Assembly (NCBI GenBank): GCA_963573385.1 | Contig: CAUYLG010052065.1 | Location: forward strand, 1 to 64,000 | DNA: 64,000 nucleotides | Direction of reading: 5' to 3' | Origin: Cacajao melanocephalus | Taxonomy: Eukaryota; Chordata; Mammalia; Primates; Pitheciidae | Shown here: positions 29,991 to 43,026 of the stretch, piece by piece | Layout: every line of letters begins with the position of its first letter | How positions within the stretch are numbered: position 1 is the first letter of the stretch | Program-made: the position numbers and the translations under genes | The notes under the pieces: generated by a model | Told to the model about the DNA's origin: nothing | The model's input: only the letters and a program-made list of their open reading frames with translations | The model's database searches: none

Positions 29991-30558
29991 GCCAATGACT
30001 TGCTTACTCTCTACTTACTATTATCTCTTATTCTCTATGCCTACATTCTACCATATGCTTCAGTCTACCATAAGTAGTCACCCTTCTATATTGTGGAGTC
30101 AGAAAGGACAATATCTAGCTCATTGCTCAACAGTTCTGAACTGGAAGATTAAAAAGCAGGGGAGGTGATGGTGAGGAAAGACAGTACTCCCAGAAGGCCT
30201 TCTATGTGCAGTTGTTCACGGAAACCACATGAACGGAAAATAGCTACAACAGCTAATTCTTACTAAGGTGGCAAACATTGTGCATAACTTTTCACCAGGT
30301 CAACCACTGAATCTTCAGAAAACTGGTGGCCAACTATGAGGTTTCACATTGATGTTTAATGGCTGTTCCTAAAGAAGTGTGAGCCTTGCTTTTTTAAAAA
30401 AAATAGGGCATGTGAGGTAGGTTGGAAAGGGAAGATAAAAGGCACTGGAAAAATCGAGTGTGATTACTGCATTTTTATCAAATTATCAAATACATCTGTC
30501 TGGATTATGTGGTTAGAATCACTGCCAATTTGGCTTCTGTAAATACTTTAAAACTTTT

Positions 30559-30863
<305 letters not shown>

Positions 30864-31189
30864 TCATTATCAGATCCAGTATGCAGGCTTTGAGTGGGCT
30901 GCCATTTCGTTCAGATATCAAAGTACTTTACAAATAACTATTAGCATTTATTGTCTACACGTGAAAAACTATAGCAAAGGCAGGTCAATCAAAAGTTGTG
31001 CTCAAGGTCATCATATAAAATGATATAAAATAAGATTAATATTGAAAAATTATTCCACGAAGAACAAGGGTCCGGCTAAATGTGAGGTGGTGGGGGAAAA
31101 TGCTTATCTAAAGTTCCTCTAAAGAAACCTCAGAAGGGAGAAAAACTTCACAGCCTCAGGAATGGACACATTTAGGTTTTTCTTTTCCT

Positions 31190-31692
<503 letters not shown>

Positions 31693-31818
31693 TAAACACC
31701 CCAAATGGCTTCCCTAGCAATTAGATTCCAGAAACATTTTCTCTTCTTTTGAAAACCCACCGCTCCTTTCACTCAAGAACAGAATAATTAGGGGCCTTAA
31801 TGAAGCTATCCCGCCAAC

Positions 31819-31891
31819 CTGCAGGGAAGAGCTGAGGCAGAACCACTTGCCGCGCCAGGAGAATCCCGCGCCGCACCATGGAGGCCGCCAT
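31819..31891 (-). CDS. MRPS27: MRPS27 coding exon 1 (start codon, mitochondrial targeting N-terminus)
   Basis: On the minus strand the ATG is at 31891-31889 in a good context (A at -3, G at +4). It opens MAASMVRRGILLARQVV, continues to Pro-Ala, and ends with one base of a Gly codon before a GT donor (31818-31817), so phase 1. The segment is rich in Arg and hydrophobic residues with no acidic residue, as expected for a mitochondrial matrix presequence. The product belongs to the small mitoribosomal subunit. The exon is 73 nt (24 codons plus one base) and joins exon 2 as GGT (Gly). A YY1-like motif overlaps the start codon. From memory the human protein begins with very similar residues but differs at a few positions here, which would fit another primate. 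I am confident of the gene and less so of where the transcript begins. Confidence 0.93.
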
Positions 31892-31894
31892 CTT
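31884..31894 (-). promoter_or_regulatory. YY1-like site over the MRPS27 start codon
   Basis: The minus strand reads AAGATGGCGGC, a full match to the usual YY1 consensus (AAnATGGCGGC). The ATG inside it is the MRPS27 initiator. YY1 sites placed just downstream of transcription start sites are common in promoters of nuclear genes for mitochondrial and ribosomal proteins. The position suggests a short 5' UTR for MRPS27. Occupancy is inferred. Confidence 0.65.
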
Positions 31895-32050
31895 GGAGCG
31901 TACCAAAAGGAACGCCGGGGGGTTACGGACAGAGGAAGGGACAGGGTTACAGCTCGACCTCTGGGGCGCCCAGAATTGGACGAATCCCGTTCGTCGCCCT
32001 TGGCGTCAGGACCGACGCTCCGCCTCCTCTCCCCGGTTCCAGCAGTTGGT

Positions 32051-32177
32051 ATGGTCCGAGACGGTATGGCTGCTGCACTCCGGCCCTCCAGTGGAGTTCT
32101 CCTGCAGGCCCTGCAGATTTCGGTGTATTCCGGGGTGGGAGGCTCCGGCTCTGCCTGCTGCCGCTGCCCTCTCGGAG
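32051..32177 (+). CDS. PTCD2: PTCD2 coding exon 1 (mitochondrial targeting region)
   Basis: The ATG at 32051 opens MVRDGMAAALRPSSGVLLQ. A second in-frame ATG at 32066 is an alternative start; both have a purine at -3 and G at +4. The exon encodes 42 codons plus one base and ends CTCGGAG before a GT donor (phase 1). The segment is rich in Ala, Arg, Ser and Gly with few acids, as expected for a mitochondrial presequence. I chose the upstream ATG because it is the first in frame. The junction makes an Ala codon with exon 2. The reading frame runs on into the intron as a chance extension. Confidence 0.9.
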
Positions 32178-32402
32178 GTATCGGCGGCCTTAGCCCAGGG
32201 AAGGAGGGGCAAGATGGGAGAGAAGGGAGTATTAGACCCCAGCTAGTATCTCTTTGGAGCTCCTAAGTCACTCACTGGCCTGGAACTCACCCTTGCCATC
32301 TAGTTGCACGTGGATTCAGTGGTGGCCCCTGAATTGGGGTCGTGGATACCTCTAGTGCCTGCAAATCGAAGGATGGCTGGGGTCTTGACCTTGGGGCTGT
32401 AG

Positions 32403-32780
<378 letters not shown>

Positions 32781-32949
32781 TTTCTTTTTCTTTTTTGCAG
32801 TTTGGGAGCCGAGGTCTTACGGAGTCTCAGTTTTGCTAATAATCTAAAAGACCTTTAGCATGTTTCTTCATTTTTCAAAACTATCCTTTAACATCTCTAT
32901 TAAAACAATTAAATTAGAAAATGCTAGTGAGTGACGGTAAAAATATTTA

Positions 32950-33165
32950 ACAGTGTCAGGCCTTATTTTAATGTATTTTACATACATTAATTCCTTTTCT
33001 CTAGACAACACCCAGCAAGAGAAGTACCATTCTTTTCTCCATTTACAGAGAAAGAACAAGGTTAAGTAATTTGCCCAAGGTCAGAGGGAACTGGTAGAGG
33101 CGGGCTTTGAACACAGCCAACAATAGAGACCTGTTCCTAACCACTTCACTGGACTGCCTGTCCGT
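32950..33165 (-). repeat. MIR element
   Basis: Antisense MIR order: CATTTACAGAGAAAGAACA, TTAAGTAATTTGCCCAAGGT, CGGGCTTTGAACACAG, CTAACCACTTCACTGGAC. Confidence 0.8.
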
Positions 33166-33826
33166 AAATAAATAACAATTTTTATTGTTACCTTGTTATT
33201 GCAGCTCACAGAACTCTTGGTGTGTGATTCTTTGGCCAAGCTTCGTCCGTTCTGTGTCATGCACAGCTGAGGAGCCTAAAGAAAGAATGATGTTTCCCAA
33301 ATCTACTCAGCTGTGATCAGTGATTTCCATGCATCTCAGATGTGTTTCGAGTTCACATCCGAGAGGGCTTAACCCTCATTTCACAAAAGACAAAACTGGG
33401 AGTTCCACTGGTCACACTGAAGCCTTTTCCGCTACACTATGCTTCTCCTTGGATAAACCAAAACTAAATATGCCTGTTTTACATTTAAATGTTAGTTATT
33501 AGGTTTTTTTTTTAATGCCCTTGTTACCCTTTAATCAAATGACAAATGCCTATTTGTACTTCAAATCCCAACTTCCTGTCAACCAGTCCCCACACGGTTA
33601 ATCATTAACTTCTTTTGCGCACACAAGTAAAACCTCTTTTAGGGAGGATTTGCGTTCTCTGGTAGTCCAGAAATGTTTTTTCCCAGGGGTTACTGTCACC
33701 TGTCTAATGAATTATTTATAATAGGTGAAGATAAGATCAGTTAATCAGAGAGAGTCAGGCTCTACTCATGTTATTTGCTAACTTTTAAAACAGTCAAAAT
33801 GACTTTTTTCTTTCTCTGATTTTTAG

Positions 33827-33919
33827 CTAAAAGATACCTACTTACAGATAACATTGTGAAACTAAAAGAATTTCAGCATAAGAAAGTGGCTGTTGCATGT
33901 AATCTTCCTGGCACTAAAG
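33827..33919 (+). CDS. PTCD2: PTCD2 coding exon 2
   Basis: The exon is 93 nt after a long pyrimidine tract and TTTTTAG acceptor, with donor GTAAT. It completes Ala and encodes [19 protein letters not shown], then [11 protein letters not shown] and one base of Glu (phase 1). The Lys-Arg-Tyr-Leu-Leu start at the exon junction matches the start of MRPS27 exon 2 in both sequence and phase. The basic helix probably begins the mature protein. Confidence 0.93.
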
Positions 33920-34164
33920 GTAATAGAATCTATTTTGTTAATTCTGTCATCTGTCATTTACGTTTCTCTGTCTTCATCCCTATTCAGTGTCTCCTTCAGT
34001 GATTTTATTATGCCTTAGAAAAAGTTGAGACCATTTATATTTAGTTTCATAGCGTACTCTTGTATTCAGCTTACATCTCACAGTTTGCTGCTACAAAGTC
34101 TACAGCTCTCCTCTTATCCCTTTTCTTACGATCTCAGAGAAATACTAAAGCTAATGCTGCCATT

Positions 34165-34305
34165 GGTCCTATCTAGATCTATGCCACTTAAACTATGGTT
34201 TGAGGGACGAGCAGCATCAGCATCTGTTGGGTGGTTGATAGAAATGCAGATAGAAAGGCCCTAGTTCATTCATATGCACAATAAAGTTTAAGAACTTCAG
34301 ATGAT
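34165..34305. repeat. MER5/MER20-like hAT relic
   Basis: AGCATCAGCATCTGTTGGG followed by AGAAATGCAGATAGAAAGGC is the typical core. Confidence 0.55.
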
Positions 34306-34546
34306 TGGCTTTGAAACTTTTCAGTGTAACCTTCAGTGAAAATGCATTTTATGTTGCATCTCAGTACACACATACATATCTATATATAAATTAAATCTAA
34401 TGAAACAATGAAACAAAACAGTACTGTGTGTGATGGTACTTTTTGATATTTTTCACTCCGTGCTAGAAGTCAGTAGGATCAAAAATTTCTTAAAAAAAAA
34501 AAAAAACAAAAAAACAAGAGAAACCTGACCGTCAAACCTAGGATTT

Positions 34547-34838
34547 CGCTGGGCATCGAGGCTCATGCCTGTAACTCCAGCCCTTTGGGAGGCCAAGGCA
34601 GGAGGATTGCTTGAGCCAAGGAGTTTGAGATCAGCCTGAGCAGCATAGACCCCCATCTCTACAAATTTTTTTAAAGTTAGCTGGGCGTGGTGGTGCATGC
34701 CTGTAGTCACAGCTACTCCTGAGGGTGAAGTGGGAGGATTGCTTGAGCTTGGGAGGTCTAAGGTGCAGTGAGCCATGATCATACCACTGCATTCCAACCT
34801 GGGTACCAGAATGAGACCCTGTCTCAAAAAAAAGAGAA
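34547..34838 (+). mobile_element. Alu element (older type)
   Basis: Sense Alu from GCTGGGCATCGAGGCTCATG to the A-tail, with AluJ-like divergence. Confidence 0.9.
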
Positions 34839-34889
34839 ATCTGGGATTTGCTTTGAAAAAAAAAAAAAAAAAACCCCAGTGTGTTCGGG

Positions 34890-35030
34890 GATTGTAGAGT
34901 AGAGGAAACATAATTAGCAAAATACTGATAATTATTGAGGCTGGATAATAGCACTTAGGGGTATTATTATACTGTTCTTTCATTTCTTGGATATGTTTGA
35001 AGATTTTTGTTGTAAAAAGCTAAAAACACA
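34890..35030 (+). repeat. Old LINE 3'-end remnant
   Basis: GATAATTATTGAGGCTGGATA and TTCTTGGATATGTTTGAAGAT are L1M-like 3' motifs. Confidence 0.5.
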
Positions 35031-35325
35031 AGAACACCACCCTAGGTCTAACTACTTTTTAGCACCTGAGAAATCTTGTTTCTTTCATTCTCTCCCTCCT
35101 GCACAGAGTTCTTCCCAGCACTTTAAACCCATTTGTTGTGTTTAGGTGCAGCAGTGGTCCCTGGGAGTTGTGGATGCACCCTGTTGATCCCCAGTTATGA
35201 ACACATCAAGACTTTAATAAACTGTTGGTGTCCCTGTTGACTTTTTCATCCATAGACCCAGCTCTCCTTCCTCTCACTGGCAGATGTTTGTGAGCTGATT
35301 AACATATTAACATTCTCTTTATTTT

Positions 35326-35614
35326 TTATTTTATTTTATTTTTTTAAGAGACAGGGTCTTGCTCTGTAACTTAGGTTGAAGTGCAGTTGGTGCCATCATA
35401 GCTCACTGCAGCCTCAAACTCCTGGATTCAAGCAATCCTCCTGCTTTAGCCTCTTGAGTAACTAGGACTACAGTGCCACCATGCCTGCCTAATTTTTAGT
35501 TTTTTAGAGGCAGGGTCTCACTGTGTTGTGTAGGCTAGTCTCTAATGCCCAGGCTCAAGCTATCCTCCCGCCTCAGTCTCCTAAAGTACAGGCGTGAGCC
35601 ACTGCACCCATCCT
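35326..35614 (-). mobile_element. Alu element (AluJ-like)
   Basis: Antisense, highly diverged (GAGACAGGGTCTTGCTCTG to GTGAGCCACTGCACCC). Confidence 0.88.
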
Positions 35615-36029
35615 GATACTTTCTGTCTCCATTCCCTCACAGTTCAGTTTTCCAGAAATCGGTGTTCTCTCGCTGCTCCACTAAACATACTGTTATATAA
35701 CACCACATATGGGACAAAAAAATAAACCTTTGGAATGTGGGGAATATATTTATCTCCAAGTTAGTAGGCTCAATCTAGATTTCACTTGTCTTTTCTTTCT
35801 ACGTCAGGTATTTTAGATCTTTGTGAGGTTTGCAGTTAGGGCTTTATGTCATTTGGTTGCAATTGGATGTGGCCGTTGTGTACAGGTTCTGAAAGGCAAT
35901 TAATGTAATCATTGCCAATCTGCTCTGTTGTCAGACTGATACGTTTAAAATCCTGTCAACCTTTCATCATTTTGAGATCCCACAGTGATACTATGTTGTA
36001 TACCACACCATGAATGTCCTCATTCCTCT

Positions 36030-36480
36030 GGCATCCTGGCTGTCTTATAATGGACTCCATCCTTTCTAGAGTTCAGCATGGTTTCTGGTTCATTTATCAC
36101 GGCTCTTCCCTCCACACCTTTCACTCCCAATTCTCTTCTGTCACTCATGCTGATTCCCATACCTAGAATGCCCCCCTCGTCCATTTCTCCAACCCAATTC
36201 AGCCCTTTTTTTTCCTCACTGGTACCCTTTCACTTTCACCAACCTGGTCTGTCCTGAGTCGTAATAGTAAAGGTTGTAATAGGACCCTTCTGCCCACTCT
36301 GAGTTATACTAGGTATCATAACAGGACAGAAGAGTCCTATTATGTTTCTAGTCATTCCTGTGTCACCTTCTCCATTATTGTTTTCAGGTAGCTTTGTATA
36401 AGTAGAACTTTTGCCTTCCCAAATAGGCTTTAAGTTCTTCGAGGGCAGGAACTATTCCTTATCCTTCTTGGTGTCTCACA
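36030..36480 (+). repeat. L2 LINE 3' fragment
   Basis: L2-like order: CATACCTAGAATGCCCCCC, AATTCAGCCC, AGGCTTTAAGTTCTTCGAGG, GCAGGAACTATTCCTTATC. Confidence 0.65.
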
Positions 36481-36584
36481 CACAAAGAAGGATACTTCTG
36501 AGTATGATTATATGATAAATACTTAAATGTTGATTGATTTGTTTTAAAACACAAGTTACATCTGTTGAAATTTTGGATTCTTAA

Positions 36585-36893
<309 letters not shown>

Positions 36894-37029
36894 CTTAAGG
36901 TTTATTAAGAAGGATTAAGAGGTACAAGATGTAATGTCATCTCTGATGACTTTAGACTTTTTAGATTGGAAATCACTTAGAAATATTTAGTAGATAAATT
37001 CTTATAGATCTGACAGAAGGAATGAAAAT

Positions 37030-37245
37030 AAGAACAATAATGTTTCTATTTACTGGCAGTTACCATATGGCAAATGCTTTACATAGATCATCTCAGGTAA
37101 CCCTATGAGGAAGGTACCACGATCCTTAATTTACACATGAGGAATCAAGTCTCACAGACAACAGTCTCCATCAGAGTGCAAGTGGCCGAGCTTAAATTTC
37201 AGCCCAGGTGCTTCCATCTCTAGAGCTTGTAACTGTTATGTGGTT
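37030..37245 (-). repeat. MIR element
   Basis: Antisense MIR: AAATGCTTTACATAGATCAT, CCCTATGAGGAAGGTACCA, TTTACACATGAGGAATC. Confidence 0.78.
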
Positions 37246-37944
37246 CTGCAGATAAAAATGGGAAGATCCACTGCATTATCTCAAACGTAGTGGGTCTTTC
37301 TTGTAAGTCAAGAAGAATGCCGCTGCTTCTAGTTCTTGTATTTTAGATGTATTTGTGCCTCTCTTTTCAGCAGCATTCCTTCATAGCTCTGGGCTTTGGA
37401 ACAAATCCTATAACTATGTCCTGGCAGCTTCTGATACTGACAACAGTTCTGCCTTCTGGAAAGCAGATGCTTGCTTGGTGCCTGCTTTGCTTTTCACCCC
37501 ACGTTTTGGTGGGAATACAGCCCCTTCTTGATGCCAAGAAGAGGTGCTTCCTTTTGGTTTTTGTCCCCACAGTTGATCAGATACAAAGACAAGGGAGAAT
37601 GATAACTGTAATGATGCTGAAATGATTCTGTCACTAAAAAACTGTTTGCTGCTGTTTAGAGGACTGTTTTCCCCCCTGCCTATCGCATAGTACTTGAGCA
37701 TGCTTTCTAGCAGCTGAGTAGAAAGAAACCAAGAGGAATGAAAAAGAGGTACAGTTGAATCAAATGAAAGAAACATGAGTCATGTGAGTCCACCATTGTG
37801 GACAAACCTACCTTCAACTCACATTTTCTTTTTAGTTTTCCTGTTTGGCTGTATGCCAATTGATGGTTTGGGTGTCTGGCTACATTTTCTTTCTTTTTTC
37901 TCATGAGTTACCTGGAGATTCAGTTATTTGAGCCAAGCCTCTGG

Positions 37945-38075
37945 GACAGTAGTTCTCAAACTTCAGTATACCAGAGGATCACCTAGGGAATCAAAAATGC
38001 CAATTATTGAGCTCTTACCCCAGAGATTTTATTTTACAGAGTCTTGAGTGAGCCTGGCCCTATGCCCATGCCCCA
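37945..38075. repeat. MER5-type hAT relic
   Basis: CAGTAGTTCTCAAACTTCAG at the left end is the MER5 terminus, followed by AGGATCACCTAGGGAATC. Confidence 0.65.
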
Positions 38076-38270
38076 GCTTCCTATGACAGATGCCATCTGC
38101 TGACACTTTTCTAGAGGAGATTAGCCAGTGATGGCAGCTGCGTGTCCCTGAGCCCCTCTCAGTGCCCTTTTGCATTGAGCTGGGGTTGGGCTTCCCTATC
38201 TTCCCTAGGTCAGACTCCTTATACTCCCAGTCAGCCTGAGTGATGGCTACCATACTATGCTTTCTTCCAG

Positions 38271-38400
38271 AAACCTATTTTAGAAACTTGGAAGAGAAAC
38301 TGACCCAGAACAAGCTCATCTTGAAGGAGGAGTTGATAACCTTACTTCATTTGTGTGAGTCCCGGGACCATGTGGAGCTGGCTAAAAATGTCATTTACAG
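38271..38400 (+). CDS. PTCD2: PTCD2 coding exon 3
   Basis: The exon is 130 nt, preceded by CTTTCTTCCAG and followed by GTGAG. It completes Glu and encodes [20 protein letters not shown], continuing through [19 protein letters not shown] and two bases of Arg (phase 2). It forms a helix-turn-helix of the PPR type. Over its length it aligns with MRPS27 exons 3 and 4 joined, and its 3' border falls at the equivalent residue and phase. Confidence 0.94.
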
Positions 38401-38429
38401 GTGAGGCGTTTCCTTCGAATGCTGCCACC

Positions 38430-39080
38430 CTCATCCCTTCTTACTCTGTTCCTTTCTGTGAGCAGTCTCATCCACTTCCAAGATTTTGCCACTTCTACAC
38501 CAATGAGTTTCAAATCTCTTGTTCAGATACCTGCTTTGAATTCCAGACACTTACATTCACTGGTTGAGCACACACTTACTGGATTCCTACTACATGCTGG
38601 GTGCTAAGGATAGAAAACTAGATATTTTATGTCTAAAGAAGTTACCAGCCTATTCACTAACTCCGCTGACATATCCCCTAGGTCTTCAAATTCAACATGT
38701 GCAAATTCACTCCTCTTCCTCTGTTTTCCTTCTCACTGGCTAGTCACTCAGGATAGATATTTGGCAGCCTCTTTACTTTCATCTCATTTGCCTCTGTTTC
38801 CTGATAGGGTAAGAAATCCTGTTGCTTCCACTTCCTTGGTATCTCCCTCAGCTCCAGCCATCCTCTTTCTTTCCCGTTACCAATGTCTTAGTTCAGGCAT
38901 TTTTTTTATTTTTTTATTTTTTGAGACGGGATTTCACCATGTTGGTCAGGCTGGTCATGAACTCCCAACCTCGGGTGTTACACCCGGCCCAATTCAGGAA
39001 TTTTTAATGTCTTTCACCTGAATCTTTTCAGTGGTCCTAAGTATTCTCCCTCCTCCAGTCCTGCTATACCTTTCTGATCC
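38430..39080 (+). repeat. L2 LINE fragment with an Alu fragment inside
   Basis: L2-like text: CTTCAAATTCAACATGTGCA, CCAGCCATCCTCTTTCTTTC, and continuation after 38995. Confidence 0.5.
38900..38992 (-). mobile_element. Alu fragment
   Basis: Short antisense piece joining the T-tract directly to GATTTCACCATGTTGGTCAG and ending CACCCGGCC: a deleted Alu. Confidence 0.85.
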
Positions 39081-39249
39081 ATTATTAAAAGATTCCCATG
39101 TCAGAAGGAACTCACATGTAAGCATAGCCTGCCACTGGGAAAGCCAGCAAAGGCTTTTCACTTACCAGGGAGCAGTATGACATCAAATCAACAGACTTCA
39201 TTTCTGAAATTAAGTTCATTGCTCTTTTCCACTTTTTTAAAACTACTTT

Positions 39250-39555
39250 CTTTTTCTTTCTTTTTTTTTGAGATGAAATCTTGATCTGTTGCCCAGGCTG
39301 GAGTACAATTGCATGATCTCTCAGCTCACTGCAACCTCCACCTCCAGGTTCAAGCAATCTTCCCTGCCTCAGCCTCCTGAGTAGCTGGGATTATAGGTGC
39401 CTGTCACCATGGCCTGGCTAATTTTCATATTTTTAGTAGACATAGGGTTTTGCCATGTTGGCCAGGCTGGTCATGAACTCCTGGACTCAAGTGATCCGTT
39501 TGCCTCCGCCTCCCAGAGTGCTATGGTTACAGGCATGAGCCACCGTGCCCAGCCC
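39250..39555 (-). mobile_element. Alu element
   Basis: Antisense full-length Alu, moderately diverged. Confidence 0.93.
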
Positions 39556-39614
39556 TCTTCTCCATTTTCTAAAGATCTGTTTCCATACATGAACCCGAAT
39601 TTTATATGTACATT

Positions 39615-39800
39615 TATAGAGAGAAATACAGGATAATCATATAAAGAATACTAGAAGATTATATAACAAGAGTTAACTGTGATTCTCTGGGAATTATGGA
39701 TTATGTTTTTTTTTTATTTGTCTAAATGTATATTTTTCTGATTTCTCAAACTTGTCTACAGTGAACATTTTATAACATGAAAAAATGTCTTCAAGTTAAA
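39615..39800 (+). repeat. Old LINE 3' UTR-like remnant
   Basis: TGATTCTCTGGGAATTATGG with ATATTTTTCTGATTTCTCAA resembles an L1M 3' UTR. Confidence 0.4.
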
Positions 39801-39884
39801 AAAAGAAAATTTAAAAATTCATTGAAAAATTGAGAAACACCAAAAAGTAGAAAGGAGAAATATATCACAAATTCTGCTGTTTCA

Positions 39885-40385
39885 GTTGTCTGTTGCTGCA
39901 TAACAAACCACACCAGAACTTAGTGGCTTAACACAGCGACTGTTTATTAATTCTTATAATTCTGGGATCAGGAATTGAGGCCCATCTCCACTGAGCAGTT
40001 CTTTGTTGGTGTCAGATGAAGCCACTCACATATCTATAGTCAGCTGGTAGCTGGGCTGTACTGCATGGTCCAAGAAGGCCTCTCTTGAGTTTGTGATGCC
40101 TCATTGCTCCTCCATGTGGCCTCTCCCTATCTTTCTGGAGTGCCTCATCATTCATTTGTTGGTTTGAGCTGCATTGGCCCACAGCCCAGATGGGAGCTGC
40201 CAGGCACGATAGAGTTGCCCAGAATTGACATGGCTTCTCTTGGTCAAGGCAAGATATCTGGCCAGACCCAAGTCAAGGGGAGGGGAAAAGGATTCCACCT
40301 TGGGATTAATGGAGCCATATGTACATACAGAGAGGGAAGGAATTGATGACAGCCATCTTTGGGGCCTGCTGCTTACATCTAAGAA
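39885..40385 (+). repeat. Ancient interspersed repeat, about 500 bp, family not assigned
   Basis: Begins CAGTTGTCTGTTGCTGCATA, contains CTCCTCCATGTGGCCTCTCC and ends GACAGCCATCTTTGGGGCC. I recognise this as a common dispersed mammalian repeat but cannot name the family safely. Confidence 0.55.
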
Positions 40386-40439
40386 ACCACTGTTGATATT
40401 TTTGTATTTTTTTTCCACAGATGCAAAGATTTCATTATT

Positions 40440-40725
40440 TTGGTAGATTTTATTTTACACTGTTATATCTGTGTAACTTTTTCTAAATTAATATAAATAT
40501 TTTTCCTTGTTAATCATATCCTTAGGAGTCATAGTTTAATGGCAATACAGTATTTCATTGTACATTGGATATTTTCATTAACCATGCCCATATTGTTGGA
40601 CATTGAAGTTATTTCTAATTTTTCACCAGTATAAATAATGTCATGATGAGAAACTCTGCATAAAACTTACTGTTTGTTTCCTTTTGGGGATCAGGGGGTA
40701 TAAACTTTTAAAAATTTATCAATAT
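40440..40725 (-). repeat. Old LINE-1 antisense fragment
   Basis: CAATACAGTATTTCATTGTAC followed by GGACATTGAAGTTATTTCTA is the antisense L1M 3' ORF2 pattern. Confidence 0.6.
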
Positions 40726-41424
40726 AACTGTCAGATTATTTTCCAAAACTGTTATGCTAATTTGAAGTCACACTATAAATGCAAACTTAATTCCATAGTT
40801 CAGTTTCACAAAGTTAAATCATTTCCCTCTGGCATGTTTTCTTCTCACACATTTTACTACACAAAGCTATTTGATGTTTATAAGAGTAGTAAAATGAGAT
40901 AAATATTCTGAACCCTCTTTCTACTCTTATTTTTATCATAAATATTCAAAGTGTGACTCAGTTCTTTTACTGATGCTAATAACTCTCTACCCAGTTGCTG
41001 ACCTTTCCCTCTCTACTTGCAGACAGCTGGACAAGATGGGTGGATCCAAGGCTCCACCCACATGTTCTCTTTCTTCCTGGGTCAGGCAGCCCATGACTGG
41101 GAAAGGAGAGTCCTGAGCTGAAACATAAGCTTTTTATTGAGCCAAAAATGGGAAACATCTTAATACCCTCACTGTGTTGACCAAATGCTGTTTGGTTTAT
41201 TGAGGGATTTTAGATCCTTTTGAACATTTCTTACCTAGAAGGCAATTCGTTATCTCAGTGACTTTCTAGCACTTTTATTAATGTGAATGTCATTTAGAAT
41301 GTTAACGGCAAATCAGAAAACTTGTTTTTGCTTTCTTTTGCTTTTAATCTGGCACAAGTTTCTCATGAGAATATTTACTGAAATACGTTGATTTTTAAAG
41401 ATGTTTTTCTTAGCATGCCTTACA

Positions 41425-41685
41425 TTTTATAAGAGCTAACATATGTTGAAGACTTGTGTGCCAGGCACATCATCTCATTTAATCTTCACCAAAAAAAAAA
41501 ACTGATTGGGTTATCTCCTTCCTTCCATTTTACAGATGAGGAGACAGGGGCAGAGAGTAGTTAATTTGCTTATGGTCGCACAGTTTATAAATAGAAGAGC
41601 TAGGACTTGAATGATCAGTTTGGATTCAGAGTCTAAAAACCCTTTACCACTATCCTATATTGCCTTCTAACAACTTAATTTATAA
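41425..41685 (-). repeat. MIR element
   Basis: Antisense MIR: GTGTGCCAGGCACATCATCT, CATTTTACAGATGAGGAGAC, CCACTATCCTATATTGCC. Confidence 0.85.
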
Positions 41686-42161
41686 GTGTTGTAATGAAGC
41701 AATAAATATTATTTGTAAGTTCTATAAGTGGATTATGAAATGTATCAAAGTATACATCATCATCCTATTATGGTATCATTGTAGTACATGTGTTTAGAAT
41801 AGACTAGCATAATGCTACTCTGATTCCTTGATGATTTTAGCAGAAGGTAAAAAGCATTCTGTTTTGTTGTCAGCACTTTTCTGCAAGGTATTTTAGATTC
41901 ATTCATTATATTAATCTAAATCTAAAAGGAATATGAATATGAAGATTTATAATGAGTACATCTTTCTAAAATCTGATTTACATATAATGAAGTGTTCCTT
42001 TTGTCACATATTGTCCTCTTGGTGTCTAAAGCAAAAAGAGTTGGTTATTGAAAGTAAATTTACAGGAGTGATACGCAGTTCTGACTGGCAGGTTGGCTGC
42101 CTGTGTCTCAAGCCACATAGAAGACATCATTGTCTTTGACGTTAGCCTTTTCTTAAAAGTT

Positions 42162-42468
42162 CAGGCCGGGCATCGTGGCTCACCCCTGTAATCCCAGCAC
42201 TTTGGGAAGCCAAGGTGGGCAGATCACAAGGTCAGGAGTTCAAGACCAGCCTGGCCAACATGGTGAAACCCCGTCTCTACTAAAAATACAAAAATTAGCT
42301 TGGCATGGTGGCATGTGCCTGTAATCCCAGCTACTAAGGAGACTGAGGCAGGAGAATTGCTTGAACTGGGATCCGTAGGCAGAGGTTGCAGTGAGCCAAG
42401 ATTGTGCTACTGCATTCCAGTCTGGGCTACAGAGCAAGACTCCATCTCAAAAAAAAAAAAAAAAGAAA
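42162..42468 (+). mobile_element. Alu element
   Basis: Sense full-length Alu (GGCCGGGCATCGTGGCTCAC) with A-tail, in PTCD2 intron 3. Confidence 0.94.
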
Positions 42469-43026
42469 GCAACTTAAACATTCAAAACCACATTTAACTT
42501 GTTTAGCCAGGTGATTGTAGCTCTCGTGTACCTTTCCCAAACTTAGAAAAGCAGAGAGATTGCTATAAATTGTAAATGTGTCTGTTGGTTGTCTGCCATC
42601 CTATATGAGGATGAAGCCAGCCTCCAGGAGCATAGAGCATCACCCCACTCCTTTCCTTTGTTCTCTGGGTGGGGCCCATTCTGATACACTTATAGATGCT
42701 ACCAGACTCTTGCTGTTTCCTAAGGTGTGCTCATACTCAGTCTCAGGGTTGTTTCTAAATTTAGAGAATGATTACAATGTACATTTATCCTCTGTTTCTT
42801 TTATTTTATGTCAGCCTGCTATAAACTCTGTTTGTTTAAATGCTTGGTATACTTCTGCACTCCAGGATTCCTAGTTGCTAGAAATCTCCACTTCTCTCCC
42901 TCCAGACTGTGAGAGAACTTCATTCTCTATGGTGTCCCAGCACCTGACACAGTACATGCCGCTGTCTGTGTCTGTCCTTTTTCCTGTTTCCTACCTTTTG
43001 CCTCATTGAATCATTTTGATTACCAG

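Larger units (their letters stand above)
31800..32260. promoter_or_regulatory. CpG-island bidirectional promoter between MRPS27 and PTCD2
   Basis: This GC- and CpG-rich stretch covers both first coding exons; the two start codons (31891 minus, 32051 plus) are 159 bp apart. There is no TATA box. The interval holds an inverted CCAAT box (31975-31979, pointing toward MRPS27), a GC-box-like CTCCGCCTCC at about 32020 and a CRE-like element (TGACGCCA on the minus strand, near 32003). Head-to-head genes with a TATA-less CpG island are usually driven from both sides. Exact start sites cannot be read from the sequence and the two transcripts may overlap. Confidence 0.8.

Noticed and set aside
31878..32246. 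Open frame of 122 codons starting ATG at 31878, out of frame with PTCD2
   Set aside because: It is antisense to the MRPS27 start and overlaps PTCD2 exon 1 in another frame. It would matter only as an upstream ORF if PTCD2 transcription began left of 31878, which cannot be judged here.
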